Positions 46,183-55,369 of a DNA stretch of 64,000 nucleotides are shown one piece after another. Both the position numbers and the translations under genes were made by a program. The stretch comes from Winogradskyella algicola (lineage in GTDB: Bacteria; Bacteroidota; Bacteroidia; Flavobacteriales; Flavobacteriaceae), in the NCBI RefSeq assembly GCF_005869935.1, contig NZ_SZQF01000007.1, positions 62,001 through 126,000 of the forward strand, written 5' to 3'. The notes below the pieces were generated by a model. That model made no database searches. It was given only the letters and a program-made list of their open reading frames with translations, and was not told where the DNA came from. Numbering within the stretch: the first letter of the stretch is position 1; every line of letters starts with the position of its first letter.

Positions 46183-48683
46183 TGAAACACACATATCACA
46201 TACACGGAATGACTTGCAACGGTTGTCGCAGTCACGTTGAAGAAACGCTCTCTAAAATAGAAGGTGTTTTAAAAGCAACAGTCAATTTAGAAAAGGCAGA
46301 AGCTACCATCGAAATGGAACCGCATATTCCTATAGAAAAGTTTCAAGAAGCCTTAAAAAAGGATGGTGATAGATACAGTATTCATAAACAAGGTGAACAG
46401 CATCAACATTCAAAAGATAAAAAGAAAGAGCAACCCAAAGGTAAAGGCACAGGGACATTTTATTGTCCTATGCATTGCGAAGGCGATAAAACTTATGATG
46501 CACCAGGCGATTGTCCTGTTTGCGGAATGGATTTGGTGGAAGAACAAAATCTATCAGCAACTTCAAAGGAACAATGGACGTGTCCTATGCATCCTGAAAT
46601 TGTCAAAGACGAAGCAGGTTCGTGTCCTATTTGTGGAATGGATTTAGTACCAATGGAAGCAGATAGTTCAGCAGAGGAAAAAACGTATAAAAAGCTATTA
46701 AAGAAATTTTGGATAGCATCTGTATTCACATTACCCATTTTCTTAATTGCAATGAGCGAAATGCTTAATAACAATCCATTGTATGATATAATGGAACAGA
46801 AAAATTGGAATTGGATTCAATTTGCATTATCCATTCCAGTTGTCTTTTACGCTACGTGGATGTTCTTTGAGCGTGCTTATAGTAGCATAAAAACGTGGAA
46901 TCTCAATATGTTTACACTCATTGGAATCGGTGCAGGTGTGGCTTGGTTATTTAGTGTATTTGGGATGTTGTTTCCAGATGTATTTCCTGAACAATTTAAA
47001 ACTGAATCAGGCGCAGTTCACGTCTATTTTGAAGCAGCAACAGTTATTCTAACGTTAGTGCTTTTAGGTCAATTGTTAGAAGCTCGTGCGCATAGTAAAA
47101 CCAATTCGGCAGTAAAAGAGTTACTAAAGTTAGCGCCAAATAAGGCTATAAAAATTGTAGAAAGCGAAGAAGTTGAAGTCAGTATTGACGAGATAGAACT
47201 TAATGATATTCTAAAAGTAAAACCAGGAGATAAAATTCCTGTGGATGGTGTGATAACTGAAGGCGAAACAACTATTGACGAATCTATGATTACAGGAGAA
47301 CCTATTCCTGTAAACAAATCTCAAGAAGATAAAGTAAGTAGCGGAACAATTAATGGGAATCAAACCTTTTTAATGAAAGCTGAAAAAGTAGGAAGTGACA
47401 CGCTTTTATCACAAATCATTCATATGGTTAATGATGCCAGTAGAAGTCGTGCGCCAATTCAAAATTTAGCAGATAAAGTTTCGGGTTATTTCGTACCAGT
47501 TGTAGTTATCATTTCGGTAATCACTTTTATTATATGGTCAATTTGGGGTCCAGAACCTGCTTACGTCTATGCGTTGGTCAATGCAATTGCAGTTCTAATC
47601 ATTGCTTGTCCTTGTGCTTTAGGTTTGGCAACGCCAATGTCTGTAATGGTTGGTGTGGGTAAAGGTGCTCAAAATGGTGTATTGATTAAAAATGCTGAAG
47701 CTCTTGAAAAAATGGATAAGGTAAATACGCTTATCGTTGACAAGACAGGAACAATTACCGAAGGAAAACCAACAGTTGAAACCGTTGGTGCTTTTAATGA
47801 TGCTTTAAGCGAAAAAGAAGTGTTACAATACATCGTTTCATTAAATACCAATAGCGAACATCCTTTAGCAGAAGCGACAGTTAAATATGGCAAAGAACAC
47901 AACGCAGAAATTTTAAAGTCCGAAGATTTTAGTGCAGTCACAGGAAAAGGTGTTGAAGCGACCATAAAAGATAAAAAAGTAGCATTAGGTAATCCTAAAA
48001 TGATGGAATATGCCAAAGCAGATATTATCTCTAAAATGAAAGACGAAGCTAAATCTTACCAAAAACAGGGTAAAACAGTTTCTTATTTGTCAATAGATAA
48101 AACCGTAGTTGGATATGTAGTTATAGGCGATAAGATAAAAGAAACAAGTGCTAAAGCGATTAAAGCACTTCAAGATAAAGGGATAGATGTAATAATGCTA
48201 ACAGGTGATAATCACGATACAGCACAAGCAGTAGCATCAGAACTAAATCTTGCAGATTTTAAAGCCAGTATGCTACCAGAAGACAAACTCAAAGAAGTAG
48301 AGAAACTACAAAAAAATGAAAAAGTAGTTGCTATGGCAGGTGATGGAATTAATGATGCACCAGCATTGGCAAAAAGTGATGTAGGTATTGCAATGGGAAC
48401 AGGAACAGATGTAGCGATAGAAAGTGCTATGATAACTTTAGTAAAAGGCGATTTACACGGTATTGTAAAAGCAAAAAATTTGAGTAATGCTGTAATGAAG
48501 AACATTAAGCAAAACCTATTTTTTGCACTTATCTACAACACTTTAGGTGTACCTATTGCAGCAGGTGTGTTGTTTCCATTCTTCGGAATACTACTCTCGC
48601 CAATGATAGCAGCTTTAGCAATGAGTTTTAGTTCGGTTTCGGTAATAGGTAACGCACTACGATTAAGAACAATTAAAGTATAA
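46182..48683 (+). CDS. copA: Copper-translocating P1B ATPase with HMA and two heavy-metal-binding domains
   Basis: An 833-residue exporter. The N-terminal HMA domain has GMTCNGC (C12, C15). Two HMBD/YHS-like domains follow: YCPMHCEGDKTY...CPVCGMDL (about 93-124) and TCPMHPEIVKDE...CPICGMDL (about 132-160). Eight transmembrane segments with C476-P-C478 (IIACPCALGLATP), D520 in DKTGTITEG, and GDGINDAPALAKSDVGIAMGTGTDVAIE. The CPC-ALGLATP form marks the Cu+/Ag+ class. In operon with the CusA-TolC genes upstream and DUF305/CusB downstream. Confidence 0.94.
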   Translation: MKHTYHIHGMTCNGCRSHVEETLSKIEGVLKATVNLEKAEATIEMEPHIPIEKFQEALKKDGDRYSIHKQGEQHQHSKDKKKEQPKGKGTGTFYCPMHCEGDKTYDAPGDCPVCGMDLVEEQNLSATSKEQWTCPMHPEIVKDEAGSCPICGMDLVPMEADSSAEEKTYKKLLKKFWIASVFTLPIFLIAMSEMLNNNPLYDIMEQKNWNWIQFALSIPVVFYATWMFFERAYSSIKTWNLNMFTLIGIGAGVAWLFSVFGMLFPDVFPEQFKTESGAVHVYFEAATVILTLVLLGQLLEARAHSKTNSAVKELLKLAPNKAIKIVESEEVEVSIDEIELNDILKVKPGDKIPVDGVITEGETTIDESMITGEPIPVNKSQEDKVSSGTINGNQTFLMKAEKVGSDTLLSQIIHMVNDASRSRAPIQNLADKVSGYFVPVVVIISVITFIIWSIWGPEPAYVYALVNAIAVLIIACPCALGLATPMSVMVGVGKGAQNGVLIKNAEALEKMDKVNTLIVDKTGTITEGKPTVETVGAFNDALSEKEVLQYIVSLNTNSEHPLAEATVKYGKEHNAEILKSEDFSAVTGKGVEATIKDKKVALGNPKMMEYAKADIISKMKDEAKSYQKQGKTVSYLSIDKTVVGYVVIGDKIKETSAKAIKALQDKGIDVIMLTGDNHDTAQAVASELNLADFKASMLPEDKLKEVEKLQKNEKVVAMAGDGINDAPALAKSDVGIAMGTGTDVAIESAMITLVKGDLHGIVKAKNLSNAVMKNIKQNLFFALIYNTLGVPIAAGVLFPFFGILLSPMIAALAMSFSSVSVIGNALRLRTIKV

Positions 48684-48701
48684 CTATAAAATCAAATAAT
48701 T

Positions 48702-49184
48702 ATGAAAAATCCAAAAGAACACTCAAACAAAGGAAATTACAAAACCTTCTTTATAATGTTGGCTTGCTCATTTGTAGCAATGTACATCACAATGTATTTA
48801 AACACCTATTCCATAGACCACGTATGGTTTAGTTTAACACGATTCTACATGACGTGTTTAGGAATTTCAACAATGGCAGTAATAATGTGGTTTTTTATGC
48901 GAAAAATGTATAATGATAAAAAGAAGAATATCGCCATACTCGCAGGTAGTTTTATTCTGTTTGTAGGTGCATTAGGGTTGGTAAGAACACAAGCACCAAT
49001 TATTGGTGATGTCCTTTGGATGAAAGCAATGATACCACATCATTCTATCGCTATTTTAACAAGTGAAAGAGCAGATATTCAAGACCCAGAAGTTAAGAAA
49101 TTAGCAGAAGACATTATAAAAGCACAACGTAAAGAAATAGGAGAAATGAAAGCAATGATAAAACGATTAGAGAATGAAAAATAA
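48702..49184 (+). CDS. DUF305 membrane protein
   Basis: A 160-residue protein with three hydrophobic N-terminal segments (about 15-35, 45-65, 77-95), then the DUF305 helix with LWMKAMIPHHSIAILTSERADIQDPEVKKLAEDII and MKAMIKRLENEK. The M-x-x-H-H motif is thought to bind metal. DUF305 genes accompany copper-resistance genes in many bacteria, but the mechanism is unknown. It follows copA by 18 bp and overlaps the CusB gene by 11 bp. Confidence 0.9.
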   Translation: MKNPKEHSNKGNYKTFFIMLACSFVAMYITMYLNTYSIDHVWFSLTRFYMTCLGISTMAVIMWFFMRKMYNDKKKNIAILAGSFILFVGALGLVRTQAPIIGDVLWMKAMIPHHSIAILTSERADIQDPEVKKLAEDIIKAQRKEIGEMKAMIKRLENEK

Positions 49185-50952
49185 TAAAATAGTCATATAT
49201 ATTGGCATACTCGTAGTAGGTGTGTTATTGGGTTGGTTGCTTTTTGGTGGTTCATCAAAAAAAGATACAGAACATAATCACGATGCCATTTCAGAAACCA
49301 ATCAAATGTGGACGTGTTCTATGCATCCACAAATTATGCAACCAGAATCAGGCGATTGTCCTATTTGTGGTATGGATTTAATTCCTGCTGATGGTGGAAG
49401 TGATGGTTTATTAGCAGACCAATTCAAATTGACTGAAAACGCAATGGCTTTAGCTAATATTCAAACATCTATTGTTGGTAAAGGCAATGTTGAAGGCAAT
49501 ACTATCAAATTATCTGGTAAAATTGCTGAAAACGAAGAAGCTAATGCAGTACAAGTCAGTTACTTTTCAGGTAGAATTGAACGCTTGAATGTGAGTTTTA
49601 CAGGTGAAGAAGTTCGTAAAGGTCAATTATTGGCAACCATTTATTCACCAGAACTCTATGCAGCACAACAAGAATTAATTACAGCAGCATCTTTAAAAGA
49701 ATCACAACCTGCTTTATACAAAGCAGTCCGTAATAAATTGAAATTATGGAAGCTCTCTGAAAATCAAATCAATCAGATTGAAGAAACAGGGAAAGTAAAA
49801 GAAAACTTTCCTGTTTATGCAACCGTTTCGGGTACTGTTACAGAAAAATTGGTAGAGCAAGGCGATTACATTAAACAAGGACAACCCTTACTTAAAATTG
49901 CTAATCTAAACACGGTTTGGGGAAATTTTGATGTGTATGAAAATCAGATTGACCGCTTTAAAAAAGGACAGGAAGTGATGATAACAACCAATGCTTATCC
50001 TAATAAAGAGTTTAAAGGTAAAGTAGATTTCATTGACCCAGTTTTAAACACGAAAACAAGAACTGTAACCTTACGTGTTGTTTTAAGCAATAAGGACGAT
50101 GTATTTAAACCAGGAATGTTTGTAACCGCAAATATTGAAGGCAGTACAGCTAATAATGATGACCTATTAACAATTCCTTCATCTTCTGTGTTATGGACAG
50201 GTGAACGTTCTGTGGTGTACCTTAAAACAAATCCAGACCAACCTATTTTTGAAATGCGTGAAATTAAATTAGGCAATCAAATTGGTAATGAATATGAAGT
50301 TGTAGAAGGATTATTTGTTGGAAATGAAATAGTGACTAACGGTACATTTACGGTTGATGCAGCAGCACAATTACAAGGGAAAAAGTCTATGATGAATAAA
50401 GATGGTGGTAAAGTAATGACTGGACACGAAGGTCATTTAGGTATGGATAACAATGCATCTAACAAAGAAAGTGACCACACTAATATGAATGAGCGTTTGG
50501 AAGTATCAGCGAAATTTCAAGAGCAGTTAAAAGCTGTTTTCAATGCGTATATCAATTTAAAAGATGCTTTAGTAAAAGAAGATTCAAAAAGTACTTCAAC
50601 AAGCACAAAAACTTTATTAAATGAATTGAACAAAGTAGATATGAAATTGTTGTCAGATAATAAGGCGCATAACCATTGGATGTCATTAGAAGGCGAAATA
50701 AAATCTTCTGCAACTTCAATTTCTGAAACGTCCGATATAGAATCACAAAGAGACCATTTTAAACATTTATCATCACATCTAATCAATGCTGTACAACTAT
50801 TTGGTGTCAATGAAAAGGTTTATGTGGAATTTTGTCCAATGGCAGATAACAATAATGGTGCATATTGGTTGAGCAAAGAAGAAAAAGTAATCAACCCATA
50901 TTTTGGTGAAGCAATGCTAACCTGTGGAGAAGTAAAACAAGTAATAGAATAA
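49174..50952 (+). CDS. CusB-type RND adaptor with heavy-metal-binding and DUF3347 domains
   Basis: A 592-residue periplasmic adaptor. An N-terminal anchor (IVIYIGILVVGVLLGWLLFG) is followed by an HMBD motif (WTCSMHPQIMQPESGDCPICGMDL, about 47-70). Membrane-fusion domains span about 80-400, with VSGTVTEKLVEQGDYIKQGQPL as the lipoyl part. The C-terminal 170 residues are DUF3347 (LKAVFNAYINLKDALVKEDS...EFCPMADNNNGAYWLSKEEKVINPYFGEAMLTCGEV). It completes the Cu/Ag tripartite pump with cusA and the TolC gene. It overlaps DUF305 by 11 bp. Confidence 0.92.
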   Translation: MKNNKIVIYIGILVVGVLLGWLLFGGSSKKDTEHNHDAISETNQMWTCSMHPQIMQPESGDCPICGMDLIPADGGSDGLLADQFKLTENAMALANIQTSIVGKGNVEGNTIKLSGKIAENEEANAVQVSYFSGRIERLNVSFTGEEVRKGQLLATIYSPELYAAQQELITAASLKESQPALYKAVRNKLKLWKLSENQINQIEETGKVKENFPVYATVSGTVTEKLVEQGDYIKQGQPLLKIANLNTVWGNFDVYENQIDRFKKGQEVMITTNAYPNKEFKGKVDFIDPVLNTKTRTVTLRVVLSNKDDVFKPGMFVTANIEGSTANNDDLLTIPSSSVLWTGERSVVYLKTNPDQPIFEMREIKLGNQIGNEYEVVEGLFVGNEIVTNGTFTVDAAAQLQGKKSMMNKDGGKVMTGHEGHLGMDNNASNKESDHTNMNERLEVSAKFQEQLKAVFNAYINLKDALVKEDSKSTSTSTKTLLNELNKVDMKLLSDNKAHNHWMSLEGEIKSSATSISETSDIESQRDHFKHLSSHLINAVQLFGVNEKVYVEFCPMADNNNGAYWLSKEEKVINPYFGEAMLTCGEVKQVIE

Positions 50953-50973
50953 TAACAATTAAATTTTTAAACA

Positions 50974-51414
50974 ATGAAAAAAGTAATTTTAAGTGTAGCT
51001 GTAATAGCAGCATTAGGTTTAACAAGTTGTAAAAACGAAACCAAAAAAGAAACAGAAACCACAACTACTGAAATGTCTAAAGATATGGCAATGACAGACC
51101 TGTCTTTTGGTGTAAGAGGAAATTGCGGAATGTGTAAAAACACTATCGAAAAAGCAGCTAACGGTGTTGAAGGTGTAGCAAGTGCTAATTGGGATGTCGA
51201 TAAGAAGAAGATTGATGTGTCTTTTGATGATACAAAAACCGATGCAATGGCAATCCATAAAGCAATCGCAGCTTCAGGATATGATACCGAAAAAGTAGCA
51301 GGTGATGAAGAAGCATATGATGGTTTACCAGGTTGTTGTAAATACGACCACGAAATGATGATGAATCAATCTGGTGAAGAAAAAAGTGATGACCATTCAA
51401 ATCACGACCATTAA
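50974..51414 (+). CDS. HMA-domain lipoprotein (copper chaperone-like)
   Basis: A 146-residue lipoprotein (lipobox GLTSC). One heavy-metal-associated domain (about 45-110) has the ligand motif RGNCGMCKNTIEKA and the fold pattern GVASANWDVDKKKIDVSFDDTKTD. A CC pair (LPGCCKYD) and a His-rich tail (DDHSNHDH) follow. It probably hands Cu+ to the Cus pump or buffers it in the periplasm. It is the last gene of the copper unit, 21 bp after cusB and followed by a terminator. Confidence 0.9.
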   Translation: MKKVILSVAVIAALGLTSCKNETKKETETTTTEMSKDMAMTDLSFGVRGNCGMCKNTIEKAANGVEGVASANWDVDKKKIDVSFDDTKTDAMAIHKAIAASGYDTEKVAGDEEAYDGLPGCCKYDHEMMMNQSGEEKSDDHSNHDH

Positions 51415-51423
51415 ACAAAAATG

Positions 51424-51456
51424 AAAGAGTCTTTTTCGGAAGGCTCTTTTTTTATT
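51424..51456 (+). terminator. Rho-independent terminator of the copper operon
   Basis: A 10-bp stem (AAAGAGTCTT/AAGGCTCTTT, one G-U) with a 6-nt loop and a following T run, 10 bp after the HMA-lipoprotein stop. Confidence 0.9.
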
Positions 51457-52533
51457 CCCCACAACCCAAAACCCAGTTTTTTCGTACCTCAAAATCCTCT
51501 GTCTTTTGTATTGTTCCGCGCGCCAATGCATAATTGGTTTTATGTCATAATACTTGTAGCCAACGCTATAATGGCACATTGCTTGTTTTATTTAAACGTC
51601 GTTATTTTATAAAATTGGTACAATAAAAAAGCAAAGAGCCATTGCCAACGCTCAAACAATTATTACGCCACAAAACCAATCCCAAGCTATGTTACATAAT
51701 AGAAGTTATAGGAGCAAAAATCCTTTCAATGGTTGCCTACGGCGTTTTATTATATTTTCGTCGCTATAACTGCTATTATGTAAAATATCCGCTATTCCAA
51801 CGCTCACATCCGAACTTCTAACTACATTTTCAACAAACATTAAACAGTCGAACATTCAAAAGGGTAACGTTAATTTATTATAATATTCGTTATCTCATTC
51901 AACTGCACAAAACCATCGTTAAGTCCAAGTATTCCTTACCTCAAGTCTTTGTTTGTTTCATTTCGTTAACAAATATTAATGTCCACTTTTCCCCACCACC
52001 CAAGAAATAGGATATAAAAAAATAGGTTTAGAATATGTAGTAATACGCCATAGCACATTACTTTTTATCGTGCCTCAAAAAAGCAATAAGCTATTGTCTA
52101 AAAGTCCTGTATAAGTAGCTTGTTTAAATGCTGTTTTATCAAACAACTATTTAAAACGCTACATATACAAACGCTTCATCCAACGCTCAAATACGAACTG
52201 AAACCTATTTTTTTAAGTGTTAATTCCCCAGAAAAGTTAAAAGTAAATTGAATCAAGTTTAAACCGATTTGAAATATTAAAATAAAAAAAAATGGCAAAT
52301 ATATGTGGCTACCTCTGCCAACCGCACAAGGCTATAAAGGTCAAGCCCTACGGGTTTTGAATAAAACTTTTTTTCAATACCCTTTTTCTTTTGATTTAGA
52401 CATTCAACTCAAAAAACTTTTATCCAAAAACCTTGACAGCCTTACCCACGCCACAACAACTATGGCTATCTTTTTTCTTTTCAAAAAAAATAATGGCGCG
52501 AAGCGTAGCGAAGCAATTTTAAATTGGATAGCT
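51457..52533. other. Gene-free, hairpin-rich region with repeated CCAACGCT
   Basis: No credible gene. CCAACGCT occurs at 51560, 51645, 51797 and 52181; the last three extend to CCAACGCTCA. A large inverted repeat lies at 51692-51711 and 51764-51783 (19 of 20 paired, 52-nt spacer). It could be a folded single-strand site, an unrecognised ncRNA, or leftover non-autonomous mobile DNA. An open frame from 52303 to 52533 upstream of the next gene has skewed composition and is not trusted. Confidence 0.6.
51692..51783. repeat. Long inverted repeat (20-bp arms)
   Basis: Left arm 51692-51711 (TTACATAATAGAAGTTATAG) and right arm 51764-51783 (CTATAACTGCTATTATGTAA) match at 19 of 20 positions around a 52-nt spacer. 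No U tract follows, so it is not an ordinary terminator. Confidence 0.8.
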
Positions 52534-52974
52534 ATGTCAACTTTTGAACTAAAAACACACCAAGTCGGAAAGACTTACTCGAACCCTCATTTTTTCATTC
52601 TAAACAAAGGTCTAAACAGCGGAAAACCACTCTTAAAATCCTGTGCTAACTGTTTCGTTGTCACTACTACAACAGAAGAGGTAAAACACACACTTTTTCA
52701 CTTATCTATGATGTTGCAAATAGGCGGTTTTTACGCTTACTATTTAAAAGGTAGTGTTATTCCGTTTATTTCAATAGATGATTGTAGGAACACTTTGAAA
52801 AACAGCTACAGCTCATTGTTTTATGATGCAATTCAGTTGCAAAAACATATTAATATTGTGTCAGCAATTAATAAAAAGGAAAAGGAGCTTCATAAAATTA
52901 TTTCAAAAATGGCAGATTTGAAAGTATCATATATCCAAAGTTTATTTTCTAAAATGCAAAAAGAAGCAATCTAA
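52534..52974 (+). CDS. Uncharacterised mobile-element protein (DUF6943-like)
   Basis: A 146-residue protein from MSTFELKTHQVGKTY. The open frame extends to 52303, but the first 77 residues look random and this start gives a compact domain. It has NPHFFILNKGLNSGKPL, KSCANCFVV, and GSVIPFISIDDCRNTL. From memory this resembles DUF6943 of Bacteroidota mobile elements, with low certainty. A C-terminal helical segment (KKEKELHKIISKMADLK) may be coiled coil. Function unknown. Confidence 0.55.
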   Translation: MSTFELKTHQVGKTYSNPHFFILNKGLNSGKPLLKSCANCFVVTTTTEEVKHTLFHLSMMLQIGGFYAYYLKGSVIPFISIDDCRNTLKNSYSSLFYDAIQLQKHINIVSAINKKEKELHKIISKMADLKVSYIQSLFSKMQKEAI

Positions 52975-53099
52975 AGCAACAAAATCCATATCAAAAGAAT
53001 AGCATAAAACTTGCCATATATTTCAGCGGAAGGTACAACTTCGTGTTAAGTCCGTACCAAGTCCGAAGAAAATTATGTTTCATTTAAATTATTTATGTT

Positions 53100-53741
53100 A
53101 TGGGTAAAATTGCTCAAGGTATTTTAGGAGGTCTTTCAGGTAAGGTTGGTAACGTTATCGGTGGAAGCTGGAAAGGAATTGATTACATTAGAATTAAGCC
53201 TTCAAGTGTAGCCAATCCAAGAACTGTTGGTCAAGTAAACCAAAGAACCAAGTTTACTGCCACTTTAGAATTTTTACAGGCTGTAAAGCCTTTTATTAAG
53301 TTAGGATATAAAGGGTTAGCTGTTAAGAAAACAGAATTTAATGCTGCAATGTCGTATGTATTGAATAATGCTATTACAGGTACTGAACCTAACTTTGTTG
53401 TTGACTATCCGAACGCTTTAGTAAGTCGAGGAGGTTTATCTGGTGTGCTAAACCCAACGACTGATTTAGCAACTGCTGGAGAAGTAACGTTTGGTTGGGA
53501 TGATAACTCTGCTGAAGGTAACGCAAATGCTACTGACAAGGCGATGTTATTGGTTTACAATCCTTCAAAAAAGGAATCCATTTCTTTACTTGATGGAGCA
53601 GACAGAACAGTAGGTTCTCAAATTATTCCAATCCCAACAACTTATGCAGGAGATACAGTAGAGCTATTTATGGCTTTTATTTCTGCTGATGGTAGTCAAG
53701 TATCAAACAGTATTTATTTAGGCTCTGGTACAGCTAATTAA
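53100..53741 (+). CDS. DUF6266 family protein
   Basis: A 213-residue protein that starts MGKIAQGILGGLSGKVGNVIGGSWKGIDYIR, a Gly-rich segment typical of DUF6266. It continues with VANPRTVGQVNQRTKFTATLEFLQAVKPFIKLGY and a beta-rich C-terminal half (about 110-213). It has no signal peptide. It is the last gene of the element, followed by a strong terminator. The function is unknown. The N-terminal Gly-rich repeat and beta domain suggest assembly into a larger structure, but that is speculation. Confidence 0.8.
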   Translation: MGKIAQGILGGLSGKVGNVIGGSWKGIDYIRIKPSSVANPRTVGQVNQRTKFTATLEFLQAVKPFIKLGYKGLAVKKTEFNAAMSYVLNNAITGTEPNFVVDYPNALVSRGGLSGVLNPTTDLATAGEVTFGWDDNSAEGNANATDKAMLLVYNPSKKESISLLDGADRTVGSQIIPIPTTYAGDTVELFMAFISADGSQVSNSIYLGSGTAN

Positions 53742-53761
53742 TGCTTGGTGTTTTTATTTGG

Positions 53762-53790
53762 AAACCGCTCTAATCGAGCGGTTTTTTTTA
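53762..53790 (+). terminator. Rho-independent terminator after DUF6266 gene
   Basis: A perfect 9-bp stem (AAACCGCTC/GAGCGGTTT), 5-nt loop and a T8 run, 20 bp after the stop. Confidence 0.93.
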
Positions 53791-53910
53791 TGCTATATTT
53801 GTTGCTCTATTTATTAATAGTTGTTACTAATCTTCTCTTATTATCCATTTTTTGTATGCTATTTGTTGCCCAAATACAATAGCACCAATGAATACAAGGG
53901 TAGTTAAATA

Positions 53911-53926
53911 TTGTATTGGGAAGTAA
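53911..53926 (+). other. attR core of the integrated element
   Basis: TTGTATTGGGAAGTAA repeats the attL core at 21858 with one difference. It encodes the same CIGK-stop ending but has no mnmE sequence in front. The alkaline phosphatase stop lies 18 bp beyond it. Confidence 0.85.
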
Positions 53927-53944
53927 TTACCTTTTTATTTACAA

Positions 53945-55357
53945 TTAAAAGCTATTCTCAACTTCTGCTGCTTGTAGCATTAGATAATATAAATCTGTAT
54001 TTTTAATAAATGGTTTTAACGATTCACTTCCAGGGCCGTACATAGCCAACTCTACATAATCTGCTGAATGATGCATACTAATCCAGCCTACGGAATTATG
54101 TTTTTTCTGTACGTTTCCCAAAACTTCAAAAGGTAAGTGCCTTGGGTTGTACAAACCATTTTCACTATTTAGACCATCATAATAACTTACAATAGATTTA
54201 GCTTCTTCGTCTGTTACTGCAAAGTTGTTGGCATAGGCAATTCGCTCTTTAACTTGCGAAACGGTTGAATCTTGGGTAAATCCATTTAAAATCCACTCAT
54301 TAGAATGTTTGTACGTTTGAATGGAATCAAAATTGTCATTAGCACCTTTTCCATAAATAACACCAGGATTGGCATTACCGTGATCTGTAGTAATAATAAC
54401 TAATGTGTTTTCATCTTTTTCGGCAAAATCTATTGCAGTTTTTACAGCGTCATCAAAAGCTATTTGATCATAAATTAATGCTGAAATATCATTCCCGTGT
54501 GCTGCCCAATCTACCTTGCCGGCTTCAACCATAAGTGTAAAACCATTAGAATGATTTTTTAAATTATCAATTGCTTTTTGGGTCATTTCTGCTAAAGTAG
54601 GGTAGGCCGTACTTAAATCACTATCATTATCTCTATCCACACTATAAGGCAAAGAATTTTCTCCAAAAACACCTAAAATGGGCTTATTATTACTTAGATT
54701 TTTTAATTGATTTCTATTTTTAGAAATTTGGTAACCAGTATTTTCATAAGCTGTGTACATGTCTTTATTGTCCTTTCGCTTTTGAGAAGAGAAGTATTTA
54801 TTTCCAGATCCCATTACGACATCAATTTTTTGCTCTAAGTACATTTCTGCTATTTTTTCTTGAGCGTTTCTTGATTTGGAATTAATGCAAAAACCTGCTG
54901 ATGTTGCATGTGTAGCTGGTACAGTAGTAACAATTCCTACCTTTTTTCCAGCTTTTTTAAATTTTTGCCACAACGGCATAAAATGTTCACCATTAGCACC
55001 AACGTTTAGAGAACCATTATTAACACGATGTCCTCCTCCCCAAGACGAGCTAGCAGCTGCAGAATCTGTAACAATAGAACTGGCAGAAGCTGTATCCATT
55101 AAGGCACGAGAGACTTTATTTTCGTTATATAAATTAAGCCAATTACTAGAGAAACCCATTTTTCTTCGAAGCATTAAATCTGCCATGTTTAGCGTGCCAA
55201 TACTCATACCATCACTTACCAACAGTATGATATTTTTCGCCTTTTTATTCTTAAAATTAGTATCTAAACTAGGTGTACTATAAGATGCTAAAGGACTGAG
55301 GAACGAAATACCTAAAGCTGTTAAAGTACCGTTTTTGAAAAAATCTCTTCTTTTCAT
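53945..55357 (-). CDS. Alkaline phosphatase
   Basis: A 470-residue PhoA-family enzyme. The N-terminus has a twin-arginine-type signal (MKRRDFFKNGTLTALGISFLSPLASYS). The metal/active-site motif is VSDGMSIGTLNMAD, and the nucleophilic Ser is in the TDSAAASSSW segment. Zn ligands lie in the DHGNANPG and HSADYVELA regions. It hydrolyses phosphomonoesters in the periplasm and needs Zn2+. It is the last gene of the minus-strand metal operon, 12 bp after a small secreted protein. Before insertion it would have faced mnmE directly. Confidence 0.92.
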   Translation of the reverse strand: MKRRDFFKNGTLTALGISFLSPLASYSTPSLDTNFKNKKAKNIILLVSDGMSIGTLNMADLMLRRKMGFSSNWLNLYNENKVSRALMDTASASSIVTDSAAASSSWGGGHRVNNGSLNVGANGEHFMPLWQKFKKAGKKVGIVTTVPATHATSAGFCINSKSRNAQEKIAEMYLEQKIDVVMGSGNKYFSSQKRKDNKDMYTAYENTGYQISKNRNQLKNLSNNKPILGVFGENSLPYSVDRDNDSDLSTAYPTLAEMTQKAIDNLKNHSNGFTLMVEAGKVDWAAHGNDISALIYDQIAFDDAVKTAIDFAEKDENTLVIITTDHGNANPGVIYGKGANDNFDSIQTYKHSNEWILNGFTQDSTVSQVKERIAYANNFAVTDEEAKSIVSYYDGLNSENGLYNPRHLPFEVLGNVQKKHNSVGWISMHHSADYVELAMYGPGSESLKPFIKNTDLYYLMLQAAEVENSF

Positions 55358-55369
55358 TTTGATTGATTT

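Larger units (their letters stand above)
21858..53926. mobile_element. Integrative element of about 32 kb inserted at mnmE
   Basis: It is bounded by the 16-bp direct repeat at 21858 and 53911. The integrase lies near the left end, followed by a primase/replication-type module, a putative XRE-HEPN-Argonaute unit, a large metal-efflux block and two orphan proteins. The gene content is accessory, while the chromosomal genes on both sides are housekeeping. No relaxase, coupling protein or VirB-like gene was found, so it is not self-conjugative as read. Exact termini are inferred from the repeat. Confidence 0.85.

Noticed and set aside
51421-51612. ORF of 63 codons after the HMA lipoprotein
   Set aside because: It begins inside the terminator hairpin, and its composition (Phe/Pro/Ser-rich) looks random.
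52303-52533. N-terminal extension of the DUF6943-like gene
   Set aside because: Low-complexity Lys/Phe/Thr-rich translation with no domain pattern. The ATG at 52534 gives a compact protein. An out-of-frame ATG at 52292 stops after 22 codons.
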